Part shown: one piece after another, positions 47,497-60,214 of the stretch | Layout: each line of letters opens with the position of its first letter | Position numbering within the stretch: position 1 is the first letter of the stretch | Origin: Williamsia faeni | Lineage (GTDB): Bacteria; Actinomycetota; Actinomycetes; Mycobacteriales; Mycobacteriaceae | NCBI GenBank assembly: GCA_003202005.1 | Contig: QJJF01000003.1 | Span: 434,001-498,000, forward strand | Reading direction: 5' to 3' | DNA: 64,000 bases | Notes under the pieces: model-generated | What the model saw: only the letters and a program-made list of their open reading frames with translations | Database searches by the model: none | Told to the model about the DNA's origin: nothing | Program-made: the position numbers and the translations under genes

Positions 47497-48285
47497 TCAG
47501 TCGGTTGTCGCCGCGCGCTGACGACCGAACCGCGCTCCGACATCGGCGCCGTTGCGGCGGAACGTGGCCCCGGCCTCGGCCTCGAGTCCGAGCGCATGGG
47601 TCACCGACGTACCGGCTCCCTCCTTGAGCAGCCTCAACATCCGCTGGATCGCGCCCGGATGGCCGGCGGCGATCGCCTGAGCGACCTGCATCGTCCGTTC
47701 GAGCAACTGATCATGCGGCACAACCTCATTGGCCAGACCGGTCCGCGCAGCGGTCTCGGCATCCACCGGCTCACCACTGAGGATGATCTGGATCGCCGCC
47801 GCCAAACCGACGGTGCGCGGCAACAGTGCACTACCACCCCAGCCGTTGAGCAAGCCGATCTGAGCGTGGGTATCAGCGAACCGCGCACGATCCGAAGCAA
47901 TGATGAACGAGCAGTTCACCGCAAGCTCGAAACCACCTGTGTAACAAGGGCCGTTCACCGCCGCTATTACCGGCTTGGAAATACCACGCATCACCTGCGT
48001 AGGTGTCGGCCCCTCGGTCGACGGCGCCGGACCGGCCAGCGCTTCAGGCAGATCCACACCCGACGAGAACGCCGTACCCGCGCCGGTGATGACCACCACC
48101 CGCACATCCTCGTCGTTGTCGGCGCGCCACAATTCCCTCTTCAGGGCCTTGCGCATCGCACGGTTGATCGCATTGCGGGTATCGGGCCGGTTGAGTGTGA
48201 ACACCGCTACATGACCGTCGCGCGTGACAACCAGTGGCAGTTCATCGTTCGCGGGAGAGCCGGATCCGGAGGTGTTTTCGGTCAT
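47497..48285 (-). CDS. Enoyl-CoA hydratase/isomerase (crotonase) family protein
   Basis: 262 residues from ATG 48285, starting 7 bases after the flavoprotein stop. Crotonase core: VAVFTLNRPDTRNAINRAM, VVVITGAGTAFSSGVDL (oxyanion region, with Ser replacing the usual CAG), KPVIAAVNGPCYTGGFELAVNC, RFADTHAQIGLLNGWGGSALLPR. The Glu of the usual PE-x-GLxP site is His here, as in several mycobacterial EchA proteins, so it may be an isomerase or hydrolase instead of a classic hydratase. Confidence 0.85.
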   Translation of the reverse strand: MTENTSGSGSPANDELPLVVTRDGHVAVFTLNRPDTRNAINRAMRKALKRELWRADNDEDVRVVVITGAGTAFSSGVDLPEALAGPAPSTEGPTPTQVMRGISKPVIAAVNGPCYTGGFELAVNCSFIIASDRARFADTHAQIGLLNGWGGSALLPRTVGLAAAIQIILSGEPVDAETAARTGLANEVVPHDQLLERTMQVAQAIAAGHPGAIQRMLRLLKEGAGTSVTHALGLEAEAGATFRRNGADVGARFGRQRAATTD

Positions 48286-48292
48286 GGCGGGC

Positions 48293-49366
<1,074 letters not shown>

Positions 49367-49369
49367 CTA

Positions 49370-49385
49370 ACATAGTTGCCTATGT
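49370..49385. promoter_or_regulatory. Inverted repeat ACATAG-N4-CTATGT (GntR operator candidate)
   Basis: Arms ACATAG (49370-49375) and CTATGT (49380-49385), spacer TTGC; a further ACATAG half-site lies at 49361. It sits between the divergent IpdC-like and GntR genes. The same 16-bp architecture recurs before the Liv-type transporter (50546-50561). Confidence 0.65.
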
Positions 49386-49475
49386 CGAGCTTTGCAAGGT
49401 TATGCGACATCGGCAGATGCAATACTGTGTAATCGACGTAATCGATGTTGCCCTTGACGGAAGGCAGGCTGAGCA

Positions 49476-50273
49476 GTGGCCGAAGTAGCTGGTACGCCGA
49501 CCTTCGGTCTGACTGACACCACCGGGCGCCCGCTCCGCACTCCGAAGACTGCCGAGTTGGTCGCACGCAAATTGCGACGGATGATCGTCGACGGTCAACT
49601 CGTCGACGGTGATCACCTCCCACACGAAGCCGAACTCATGGAGCACTTTTCTGTCAGCCGGCCGACTCTTCGCGAGGCCGTGCGAGTGCTCGAGGCCGAA
49701 CGACTTGTCGAGGTCCGTCGCGGTTCCCGCACCGGCGCGCGAATCTGCGTGCCCGGACCGGAAATAGTCGCCCGCCCGGCATCGCTCCTACTCGAATTAT
49801 CCGGTGCCACAGTCGCTGACGTCCTTGTTGCCAGTGAATCCCTCGAGCCCGCAGCGGCCGGCATTCTCGCGGCAGAAGGAACAGAAGAAGCCTTCGACGA
49901 ACTGGAAAGATTCGTCGACGAAGACATACCGGCGGCATACGCGGCCGGTGACTTCGGGCACGCCTCTGCGCGCTTTCACCTCCTCATGGTCCAACTGTCG
50001 GGCAATGCAACTCTCGCTCTTGTGGCAGGCATGCTGAACGAGATCTTCGAACGCCATACGGTCTCGGTGTCGCGCGAAGTGGGTCGCGGGGACGTTGCGG
50101 TCTCGGAGGCCACCTACAAGCTGTCCGTGCGATCGCAGCGCCGGCTGATCAAGCTACTACGTGCTCGAGACAGCGCAGGTGCCACGGCTCACTGGCAGAA
50201 GCACATGGCAGTGGCACGCTCGACAGCCATGGCCAGCCATCTGGACGTCAAGGTGCGCGACATCCTCGACTGA
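49476..50273 (+). CDS. FadR-type GntR regulator (FCD domain)
   Basis: 265 residues from GTG 49476. wHTH PKTAELVARKLRRMIVDGQL, HFSVSRPTLREAVRVLEAERLV, VRRGSRTGARI, then an FCD effector domain with ESLEPAAAGILA, FHLLMVQLSGN and a late His in HWQKHM as metal ligands. FCD proteins sense acyl-CoAs or organic acids. It lies between the IpdC-like operon and the transporter and probably controls both, through the shared 16-bp repeat. Confidence 0.9.
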   Translation: MAEVAGTPTFGLTDTTGRPLRTPKTAELVARKLRRMIVDGQLVDGDHLPHEAELMEHFSVSRPTLREAVRVLEAERLVEVRRGSRTGARICVPGPEIVARPASLLLELSGATVADVLVASESLEPAAAGILAAEGTEEAFDELERFVDEDIPAAYAAGDFGHASARFHLLMVQLSGNATLALVAGMLNEIFERHTVSVSREVGRGDVAVSEATYKLSVRSQRRLIKLLRARDSAGATAHWQKHMAVARSTAMASHLDVKVRDILD

Positions 50274-50612
50274 ATGCAGTCGTTTGGCCGGACAACGTGA
50301 CCGCGTCACGAAGTGGCCGAATCCTTTCCACCCCTTGTGGCGTCGCACGGATCTCGACCGCTTGATTCCGTGCTCTACGCCGGCTGAATCATGCCGTTCT
50401 CACGATGCGGCCAGACGTCTCCTGCTCCGTGCCCCTGCCCCGCCATGGCGCGTCGCGCAGAACCACTTCCACCCAGCGGAACAGTGGAACACATTTGGCC
50501 AGATAAGTGACTTAGATCATGTGTATGTGCCATAGTAGTTCGCAGACTTAGTTATCTAAGTAATCCATGATCGCTGCGTTGGCAAACCTCTTTACGACCG
50601 AAAGACAGTGTG
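50274..50612. other. Leader and promoter region of the fused Liv transporter
   Basis: 339 bases with no gene. It holds TAAGT-G-ACTTA (50504-50514) and ACTTAG-TTAT-CTAAGT (50546-50561), both variants of the same dyad. The second is 52 bases before the transporter start. Confidence 0.6.
50546..50561. promoter_or_regulatory. Inverted repeat ACTTAG-N4-CTAAGT (GntR operator candidate)
   Basis: Perfect 6-bp arms, spacer TTAT. It has the same length and 10 of 12 arm bases of the repeat at 49370-49385, giving the consensus ACWTAG-N4-CTAWGT. Likely operator of the adjacent FCD-type GntR protein. Confidence 0.65.
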
Positions 50613-53455
<2,843 letters not shown>

Positions 53456-53459
<4 letters not shown>

Positions 53460-54232
53460 CCACCACCCTCACCGACCAAGCCACCGTCCTGCACTGCACC
53501 AACCTCGACGCCGGCTACTCCACCGGACGACCCTGCGTGCGCGACTTCAACCTCGAGCTCAAAGCCGGCGAAGTCCTCGCCCTCCTCGGCCCGAACGGCG
53601 CCGGCAAAACCACCGTCCTGATGACCCTTGCCGGCCTCCTACCCAGCCTCGGCGGCACCATCGACATCGCCGGCCACGCCGTCAAACCCGGCCACGCCCG
53701 CCACGCCTCCCAAGCCGGCCTGGTCCTGGTCCCAGACGACCGCGCCCTGTTCACCACCCTCACCGTCGAGGAGAACCTCCGCCTCGCCGTCACCAACCGA
53801 AAAGACTGGCCCACCGAAAAAGACCGCATCCTCGACCTCTTCCCCCGCCTCGCCGAACGCCTCAAAATCCCCGCCGGCGCCCTGTCCGGCGGCGAACAAC
53901 AAATGCTCGCCATCGGCCGCGCGCTCGTGCAGCACCCCACTGTCCTGCTCATCGACGAACTATCCATGGGCCTGGCACCCGTCATCGTCGAACGACTCCT
54001 GCCCATCGTCCGCACCGTCGCCGACACCACCAACGCCGCCGTCATCCTCGTCGAACAACACGTCCAACTCGCCCTCACCGTCGCCGACACCGCCCTGGTC
54101 CTGCGCCACGGCACCAACGTCCTGCAAGGCAACGCCCGACAACTCGCCGCGACCCCACACCTCATCGAAGACGCCTACCTCGGTACCAACGAACCCCACC
54201 ACACAACCGCAGACATCGAAACGGCCAGGTGA
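53456..54232 (+). CDS. LivF-type ABC transporter ATP-binding protein
   Basis: 258 residues, overlapping the fused transporter by 4 bases. Walker A GPNGAGKTTVLM, LVPDDRALFTTLTVEENLRLA, signature LSGGEQQMLAIGRALVQ, Walker B VLLIDELSMGLAP and VEQHVQLAL. With the LivG part of the fused protein it completes the two-ATPase motor. The same C-rich codon use as its partner. Operon ends here; no binding protein follows. Confidence 0.9.
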
Positions 54233-54377
54233 GAATCGCCTGCCCACAGTTGCATTCGGCATTCGCCGAATAGCAGGTCCAGTTCATCGATCAACCCGCA
54301 CGTGCATCCCCCAGAGGGTTGCGCGGGCGGGTTGTTTCATTGGGATGCAGTGATTCCACCCTTCACGACGACAGAAA

Positions 54378-54410
54378 GAAGTCCCTGCCCTCAGCGAGGG
54401 CAGGGACTTC
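54378..54410. terminator. Rho-independent terminator between convergent genes
   Basis: Perfect 14-bp stem GAAGTCCCTGCCCT / AGGGCAGGGACTTC with a CAGCG loop and weak T/A runs. A further 8-bp stem (CAACCCGC 54292-54299 with GCGGGTTG 54327-54334, then TTT) closer to livF may terminate that operon first. Confidence 0.75.
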
Positions 54411-54426
54411 GTCATTTCAAGCTCTG

Positions 54427-55227
54427 TCAGCTATCGGCCCCGGCGGACACCATACGAAGCATCGTGAGCACGCCGTCGCGTCGGCTCATCGCCCCGAACG
54501 GCGATCCACCGAGCGGATCGTCGCTGCCGAGGATCCAGGTCGGGCCGTCTGCGAGATGATCAAGTATCTCCACCGCGACCTCGTTCGGATCGGCTGCTTC
54601 CACGTGCTCCAACGTCGCGGCATCGACCACCCGACGCATCGAGGGAGTGTCGGTGAGCCCCAGTACCGGCGCCAGCACATCGACACCGGTGTCGCGCCAT
54701 TCCGCCCACAAACCCTCTGCCAGGATGAGATCGAATGACTTGGTCGCACTGTAAGAGGCGTAACTGGCGCCACCGATCCATGCTGACGTCGAGCTCAACA
54801 GAACCATTGCACCACGACCACGGGCGACCATCGGTGCCCCGAACCGATGCGCAGCCTCCAGAACGCTGACGCAGTTGCGCTGGACCAGTTCAAGGTGCGT
54901 ATCGAGGCTCTGATCGAGGAACGAGGCACTGTGGTTGCCGCCGCCGGCGTTGAACACAAACACGCCGATCTCCAGATCGGACGTTGCCTTCTCCAGGTCC
55001 GCGATCGCCGAGGTGTCGCTGAGGTCCAGCGCAATGGTCCTCACCTCCACGCCGTGGCGATCCCGGATCTCGGCGGCGGTCTCCTCGAGCACTGACGTTC
55101 GCCGCGCCACGAGAACGACGTTCATGCCACGCGCTGCCATCGTCTGGGCGAATGCCGCGCCTACTCCGTCAGACCCACCTGCCACGATGCCCCAGGGTCC
55201 ATACTTGTTGGCCAAATCTGTTGTCAT
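54427..55227 (-). CDS. SDR family oxidoreductase
   Basis: 266 residues from ATG 55227 behind AAGGAG. GGSDGVGAAFAQTMAARG (Gly motif, Asp in place of the usual Ser/Thr), VFNAGGGN, SSTSAWIGG and SYSATKSFD catalytic segments are present. C-terminal part ends in a region rich in Gly/Ser (DDPLGGSPFGAM). Probably interconverts an alcohol and ketone on the island substrate. Its upstream neighbour, another SDR, is 97 bases away on the same strand. Confidence 0.82.
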   Translation of the reverse strand: MTTDLANKYGPWGIVAGGSDGVGAAFAQTMAARGMNVVLVARRTSVLEETAAEIRDRHGVEVRTIALDLSDTSAIADLEKATSDLEIGVFVFNAGGGNHSASFLDQSLDTHLELVQRNCVSVLEAAHRFGAPMVARGRGAMVLLSSTSAWIGGASYASYSATKSFDLILAEGLWAEWRDTGVDVLAPVLGLTDTPSMRRVVDAATLEHVEAADPNEVAVEILDHLADGPTWILGSDDPLGGSPFGAMSRRDGVLTMLRMVSAGADS

Positions 55228-55323
55228 GAAACAGTTCTCCTTGTTGTTTGCGATCTGGGTGTTCGAGGATCCGTGATTGTTTTGTTCGATGCGGTACGGC
55301 CTGGCCCGCTTGCGTCCGGCGTG

Positions 55324-56076
55324 CTATCCGCCGACCATCAGCAGGCCGCCGTTGACAGCAAGGAACTGGCCGGTGATGAACTTCGCGCCTTCGCCCGACA
55401 GGAACACGAGCATGGGACCCACATCAGTGGCCGGATCACCGAGTTCACCACCGAGCGGTATCGCCGCCTTCAACTGCTGTGTCAACTGCGCGGCGGCCTC
55501 TGGGCCCAAGAATTCGCGCAACCGGTTGGCGCCCGGAGTCTCGACGGCAGGTGCGATCGTGTTGACGGTGACGTTGTCGGCAGCCCAAGCTTTGGCCACT
55601 GAGCGTGACCAGGAGTGGACCGCCGCCTTTGATGCCGCGTACGTAGCCGATATCGGGCTTCCCGATACGCCTTCACTCGAGCCGAAATTGATTATCTGGC
55701 CACCGGTTTCACGCATGACCGCGTGTGCGGCCTGGTTGGTCAGCACAGTCGACGTGAAGTTGATGTCGATCATCTTGTGAATGTTCGCGGTGTCGATGTG
55801 TCCGGGTACACCCGGTGCCCACAACCCAGCAGCATGGATCAGGACATCGAGACCTCCCAACGTCCCGACGACCTCACCGAACGCTGAATCGACCGATGCC
55901 GGGTCGGTCACATCACAGTGAACCCACGATGCCGACGCCGTGTCTTCCGGTTTCGTGTTGTGAAAAGTCGCTGCGACGTGGGCGCCTGCTTGGGTCAGTA
56001 CGTCGACCGTTGCCGCACCGATTCCCGTGGCCGCGCCGGTGACGAGCACCCGCCGTCCATTGAGCAATGTGGTCAT
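55324..56076 (-). CDS. SDR family oxidoreductase (classical)
   Basis: 250 residues from ATG 56076. VLVTGAATGIGAATVDVL, HCDVTDPASVD, IHAAGLW, INFGSSEGVSG, YAASKAAVHSW and the closing KFITGQFLAVNGGLLM are all canonical, so this should be an active NAD(P)-dependent dehydrogenase of FabG type. It forms a unit with the SDR at 54427. An upstream start at 56154 lacks a ribosome site. Confidence 0.85.
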   Translation of the reverse strand: MTTLLNGRRVLVTGAATGIGAATVDVLTQAGAHVAATFHNTKPEDTASASWVHCDVTDPASVDSAFGEVVGTLGGLDVLIHAAGLWAPGVPGHIDTANIHKMIDINFTSTVLTNQAAHAVMRETGGQIINFGSSEGVSGSPISATYAASKAAVHSWSRSVAKAWAADNVTVNTIAPAVETPGANRLREFLGPEAAAQLTQQLKAAIPLGGELGDPATDVGPMLVFLSGEGAKFITGQFLAVNGGLLMVGG

Positions 56077-56443
56077 TCTCGACTTCTTTCTCGGAAATAG
56101 TTCCGCTACCCGACAAGACAGATGGTTCAATCGCCCACATCGCAACCGCAGCATCGTGACTCACCCAATGGTGTTGTGCGACCTGGCCATAATCGGCTAT
56201 CCCTCAATACATTCAGGCACGACGCCGCGACCTGCACGATCGTTTCCGTTCGGAGCCTAAGCCCGTCCTGACGCGACGTCCACGACTCGTCTTATAGAGC
56301 GGAATGGGCTCATCCATGGCCGCCCGCGGTAGGGTGCCGATCGATTTCACTCAGCGGAACGAGGTACTGCTGCATGCCACCCAATTCGCCTATGTTTCAA
56401 CGATGGCAGCACCGGACCACTACGCTCACCGAACCCACGTCCG
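56077..56443. other. Divergent intergenic region, SDR pair / crotonase
   Basis: 367 bases with no gene and no repeat that I can support. It must carry both promoters. The ACWTAG-N4-CTAWGT dyad is absent. Confidence 0.4.
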
Positions 56444-57322
56444 ATGAACTTCACCGAAATCTCCTATGAGGTGGTGGACAGGGTCGCGACCGTGACCCTG
56501 GACAGGCCTGACCGGTTGAACGCGTTCACCACAACGATGATGCACGAACTGGCCTCCGCCTACGTGGCCGCCGACCTCGACGACGATGTGCGTGTGGTTG
56601 TCGTGACGGGCCGCGATCGGGCCTTCTGTGCCGGGGCGGACCTGAGCGCGGGGGCCAATGTGTTCGGCCCGAACGCAAAAGCGGTGGAGCGAGCGAGCAT
56701 CGGAACGATCGGCGGCGCGCCGCGGGACGGTGGCGGGGTGGCCGCTCTGACCTCTGCTGCTTGCCGAAAACCGGTGATCGCGGCCATCAACGGCCCTGCC
56801 ATTGGTGTGGGCGTCACGATGACTTTGCCGATGGATATCCGGCTGGCGTCAGAATCAGCCAAGTTCGGATTTGTGTTCGCTCGCCGGGGCCTGGTCCCGG
56901 AGGCGGCTTCGAGTTGGTTCCTGCCGCGGATCGTCGGAATCTCGCAGGCCATCGAGTGGGTGGCGACGGGCAGAATCTTCGGCGCGGAAGAAGCCCTCGC
57001 CGGCCGCCTGATTTCGAAGATTCTTCCGCCAGAGGATCTACTCCCCCACGCATATTCGCTTGCGCGCGAGATCGCGGACAACACCTCGGCCGTCTCTGTC
57101 GGGGTGGCCAAACAGATGCTGTGGTCGATGCTCGGTGAGGACTCACCGTGGGCAGGGCATCGGGCCGACTCGCGGGCGATGCGTCATCTCGGTGCGAGCG
57201 CTGACGGGCGAGAGGGCGTGGAGTCCTTCCTGGAGAAGCGCGCCCCGGACTTCCCGGACACCATCACTGCCAACTACCCCGACATGGAGCGCTGGCCCAC
57301 CCGACCGAATGACATGGGCTGA
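56444..57322 (+). CDS. Enoyl-CoA hydratase/isomerase (crotonase) family protein
   Basis: 292 residues. VATVTLDRPDRLNAFTTTM, VVVVTGRDRAFCAGADLSAG (classic oxyanion segment), KPVIAAINGPAIGVGVTMTL and FVFARRGLVPEAASSWFLPR with the expected Glu. Unlike the crotonase at 47497, both key regions are intact, so hydratase or isomerase activity is likely. The start at ATG 56444 has no good ribosome site. Likely one unit with the mycofactocin-type SDR 74 bases downstream. Confidence 0.87.
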   Translation: MNFTEISYEVVDRVATVTLDRPDRLNAFTTTMMHELASAYVAADLDDDVRVVVVTGRDRAFCAGADLSAGANVFGPNAKAVERASIGTIGGAPRDGGGVAALTSAACRKPVIAAINGPAIGVGVTMTLPMDIRLASESAKFGFVFARRGLVPEAASSWFLPRIVGISQAIEWVATGRIFGAEEALAGRLISKILPPEDLLPHAYSLAREIADNTSAVSVGVAKQMLWSMLGEDSPWAGHRADSRAMRHLGASADGREGVESFLEKRAPDFPDTITANYPDMERWPTRPNDMG

Positions 57323-57396
57323 CGGACTGAGCATCTCCGCAGCATCTCGATCACCTCTCCCATCGCTGGACAATTGGAAATGAAAGGTTTAGGTGA

Positions 57397-58239
57397 ATGA
57401 TGACTGGACGAATGGCCGGCAAAGTTGCCTTCATCACCGGAGCTGCACGCGGACAAGGACGCAGCCACGCAGTGCGAATGGCACAGGAAGGTGCCGACAT
57501 CATTGCCGTCGACATCTGCGGGCCGGTAATCGCCGACAGCCCGACGCCGTATTCCACACCCGAGGATCTCCTCGAAACCGCCGACCTGGTCAAAGGCCTG
57601 AACCGCCGAATCGTCACAGCCGAAGTCGATGTGCGGGACTATGCCGCCCTCAAATCCGCCGTCGACAGTGGCGTCGAGCAACTCGGGCGGCTCGACGTGA
57701 TCGTGGCCAACGCCGGCTTCGGCACGGGCGGCGTAACGCTGGAGAACGTCAGCGAGAGCGACTGGGACGACATCATCGGCGTGAACTTGTCGGGCGTGTG
57801 GAAGACTGTGAAAGCCGGTGTACCACACCTGAAATCGGGCGGACGGGGTGGATCAATCATCTTGACGAGCTCAGTCGGCGGACTCAAGGCCTACGCGAAC
57901 ACCGGGCACTACATCGCATCCAAGCACGGTGTGGTCGGCCTCATGCGCGCCTTCGCCGTCGAACTCGGGGAATACTCGATCCGCGTCAACTCAGTTCATC
58001 CGACCAACGTGAACACACCGATGTTCATGAACGACTACACAATGAAGTGGTTCCGGCCGGATCTCGAGAACCCCGGAATCGACGACCTCAAGGTCGTCGC
58101 ACAAACGATGCACGTGCTGCCGATCGGTTGGGTCGAGGCCGAAGACATCAGCAACGCAGTGCTGTTCCTGGCATCCGACGAAGCCCGGTTCATCACGGGT
58201 ACCACGCTCGCCGTCGACGGCGGCAGCACGCTCAAATAA
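57397..58239 (+). CDS. Mycofactocin-coupled SDR family oxidoreductase
   Basis: 280 residues (ATG 57397, or ATG 57400 with AGG 6 bases upstream). MAGKVAFITGAARGQGRSHA, then the long insertion after beta-2 (IAVDICGPVIADSPTPYS, EDLLETADLV) that marks mycofactocin-dependent dehydrogenases with non-exchangeable NAD. VANAGFG, LTSSVGGLK and HYIASKHGVVGL are intact, as is the closing FITGTTLAVDGGSTL. Oxidises an alcohol on the island substrate and passes electrons to mycofactocin, whose synthesis genes are not in the window. A terminator follows. Confidence 0.9.
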   Translation: MMTGRMAGKVAFITGAARGQGRSHAVRMAQEGADIIAVDICGPVIADSPTPYSTPEDLLETADLVKGLNRRIVTAEVDVRDYAALKSAVDSGVEQLGRLDVIVANAGFGTGGVTLENVSESDWDDIIGVNLSGVWKTVKAGVPHLKSGGRGGSIILTSSVGGLKAYANTGHYIASKHGVVGLMRAFAVELGEYSIRVNSVHPTNVNTPMFMNDYTMKWFRPDLENPGIDDLKVVAQTMHVLPIGWVEAEDISNAVLFLASDEARFITGTTLAVDGGSTLK

Positions 58240-58254
58240 GACACAGCCCTACCC

Positions 58255-58298
58255 CCGAGCCGCGCAGCAGATCTCAATCAGCTGCGCGGCTCGGCTTT
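58255..58298 (+). terminator. Rho-independent terminator
   Basis: 14-bp perfect stem CCGAGCCGCGCAGC / GCTGCGCGGCTCGG (58255-58268, 58281-58294), 12-base loop, then CTTTT. It ends the crotonase/SDR unit. Confidence 0.9.
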
Positions 58299-58419
58299 TG
58301 GCTGGTGTTGCGTTTCACTGTCGCGCTATCAATACCCGTCGTTACCCAACGAACCGAGACATCCGTGCACGGTTGAGAGGCGTCACGGTCCCCGCTGATC
58401 AGGTGACGGCACAGTCACA

Positions 58420-58579
58420 GCACCACCGCCGAGCGTGCCGAAATAACCGCTGAGCGTGCCGTCGTTACCGTTGAGCGTACCGAAAGTGATTGCGCACCAG
58501 GATTTTCGGCACGGTGGGCGGTGATTTCGGCACGGTCGACGGTTGGATCGGCACGCTCGGCGGTTCGCGGCGGTGGTGC
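58420..58579. repeat. Phased palindromic repeat array (3 + 3 inverted units)
   Basis: Three direct 16-bp units, consensus ACCGYYGAGCGTRCCG, at 58425-58440, 58446-58461 and 58467-58482, with 5-base spacers (21-bp pitch). After a 24-base centre come three inverted units at 58507-58522, 58528-58543 and 58549-58564, again on a 21-bp pitch. The outermost pair is a perfect match, and the homology extends outwards (GCACCACCGCC 58420-58430 with its complement 58569-58579). It lies in a convergent intergenic region next to a separate terminator. No gene is supported here; open frames across it only translate the repeat. Confidence 0.9.
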
Positions 58580-58593
58580 CCGCAGTACTTCTA

Positions 58594-60180
58594 TCAGCTC
58601 TTTTGAGCCATGTCGAGCGCGGCGATGTACGCGAATGCCATCGACGAACCGATCGGACCACCGGCACCGGGGTAGATTCGCCCGGTAACCGGAGCCATCG
58701 TGTTTCCTGATGCATACAGGCCCGCGATCACCGAGCCGTCCGGCCGGACGACGCGCGCATGGTCGTCGGTCTTGAGACCACCCTTGGTCCCCAGATCAGA
58801 CAACACGATCTTCGCCGCATAGAACGGCCCCTGATCTATCACGCCCAAACACGGATTGGGGCCGTCAGTGTGAGCGCCGCCCAGGTACACGGTCATCAGA
58901 TCCCACGGAGCCTCGCCGCGACCGAAGTCCTCATCCTTTCCGGTGCGGGCATAACCGTTGTACTGATCGACAGTCTTCGTCAGTGCCCCAGCCGGGACAC
59001 CGATCAGCTCTGCAAGCTCATCCAAGGTATCGGCCCGGTGCAATACCCCGGCGGCGATGAACTTTTCGACATCAAACCAACCCGGAACGTCCGGCGCGAC
59101 CGGCAGCGCCGCCGCGAAAGCACTTTCGTTGTCGATTTGACGCTGATCGAACACCCAGTGCGTCGGCAACGGCGAAGCGTCAGAAGTCCTGTGTGCCTTG
59201 AGCATCTCGTGCCCGGCCCGATCGTACGGCAGCCGCTCATTCATGTAACGCTGACCGGCAGCGTTGACCCAGATCCCACTCCACACCGATGTATAGAACA
59301 CCGGGCGCGTGTCGGGAACGACCAGACCGGGCGCGAACCACGACTCCTCGAGTAGGTCGGTCGCGGCACCGATGTCGATGCCTGCAGTCAGAGCATCCCC
59401 GGTGTTCCCCTCACAACCCTGAGTCCACTCATCACCGATCTCGGGCTGGTACTTCCGTCGCAGCTCGGCATTTCGCTCGTATCCGCCCGCCGCGAGGATC
59501 ACTCCCTTGCCGGCGCGGAACGTCACCGGCTCACCATTACTCGAGGCTTGCACTCCGACCACGGCGCCGTCTTCGACGATGAGCCGCTCGAGCCCGGTGT
59601 TCGTCAGGACGGTGCCGTTGCCGGTCTCCATGAATGCCAGCAGTGCGCGCCCGATGAGGGCCTGCCCACCGACCATCGTCGACTCGACGTCAACACCCCA
59701 ACGCTCAGTCCACAGCGGCCTACGTACCAACGGCTCCAGATCGCCGAGTTCACCGCGGTCGAAGTCCTGCGGGAAAATCGTTCGTCCCCCCGGCAGTGCG
59801 CCCGGCTGCCCCGCGAAGTAGTCGGGAACACCCAGGAACTGGAACTCTCCGAACCTGGGGTTCTTCTCCAGTTCCTCGATCATCGCAGGCCCGGCCTGCA
59901 GAAAAGCCTCGCGTAGCGAGGCAGGCGAGTCATCTCCGACGATCGCATCCAAATACAGACGCGCCCCATCGCGAGTGTCCGGCAACCCCGCCCGCTGCTC
60001 AGCAGCATTCCCCGGCAACCACATTCCCGCACCCGAATACGAGGTGGTACCACCGACAAACTCTGTCTTCTCGATGACCAACGTCCGCAGGCCGCGTGCT
60101 GCCGCCGCGTACGCACCGATCAAACCTCCACCCGAACCCACGACAATTACGTCGTACAAATCAGCTGCATTCTCACTCAT
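58594..60180 (-). CDS. 3-ketosteroid-delta1-dehydrogenase-like flavoprotein
   Basis: 528 residues. VIVVGSGGGLIGAYAAAARG, GGTTSYSGAGMWLPG, VPDYFAGQPG, NERLPYDRAGHEM, QGPFYAAKIVLSDLGTKGGL and TGRIYPGAGGPIGSS follow KstD in order. The Tyr of PYD and of FYAA and the closing Gly-rich segment are kept; the first Tyr region reads DYF, so one Tyr remains there. Close paralogue of the protein at 40434. It should introduce a double bond next to a ring ketone, with FAD and an external acceptor. Co-oriented with, and just downstream of, the VOC gene. Confidence 0.87.
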   Translation of the reverse strand: MSENAADLYDVIVVGSGGGLIGAYAAAARGLRTLVIEKTEFVGGTTSYSGAGMWLPGNAAEQRAGLPDTRDGARLYLDAIVGDDSPASLREAFLQAGPAMIEELEKNPRFGEFQFLGVPDYFAGQPGALPGGRTIFPQDFDRGELGDLEPLVRRPLWTERWGVDVESTMVGGQALIGRALLAFMETGNGTVLTNTGLERLIVEDGAVVGVQASSNGEPVTFRAGKGVILAAGGYERNAELRRKYQPEIGDEWTQGCEGNTGDALTAGIDIGAATDLLEESWFAPGLVVPDTRPVFYTSVWSGIWVNAAGQRYMNERLPYDRAGHEMLKAHRTSDASPLPTHWVFDQRQIDNESAFAAALPVAPDVPGWFDVEKFIAAGVLHRADTLDELAELIGVPAGALTKTVDQYNGYARTGKDEDFGRGEAPWDLMTVYLGGAHTDGPNPCLGVIDQGPFYAAKIVLSDLGTKGGLKTDDHARVVRPDGSVIAGLYASGNTMAPVTGRIYPGAGGPIGSSMAFAYIAALDMAQKS

Positions 60181-60214
60181 GGCGATTTCCTCTCACAACG
60201 GTAAAGGGGGCGGG

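Noticed and set aside
58420-58579. CRISPR array
   Set aside because: Spacers are 5 bases, units are 16 bp and the second half is inverted; no cas genes lie in the window.
58383-58715. Protein-coding frame across the repeat array
   Set aside because: The translation merely repeats the array (FGTLNG, GTLSG) and overlaps the end of the KstD-like gene; no start signal.
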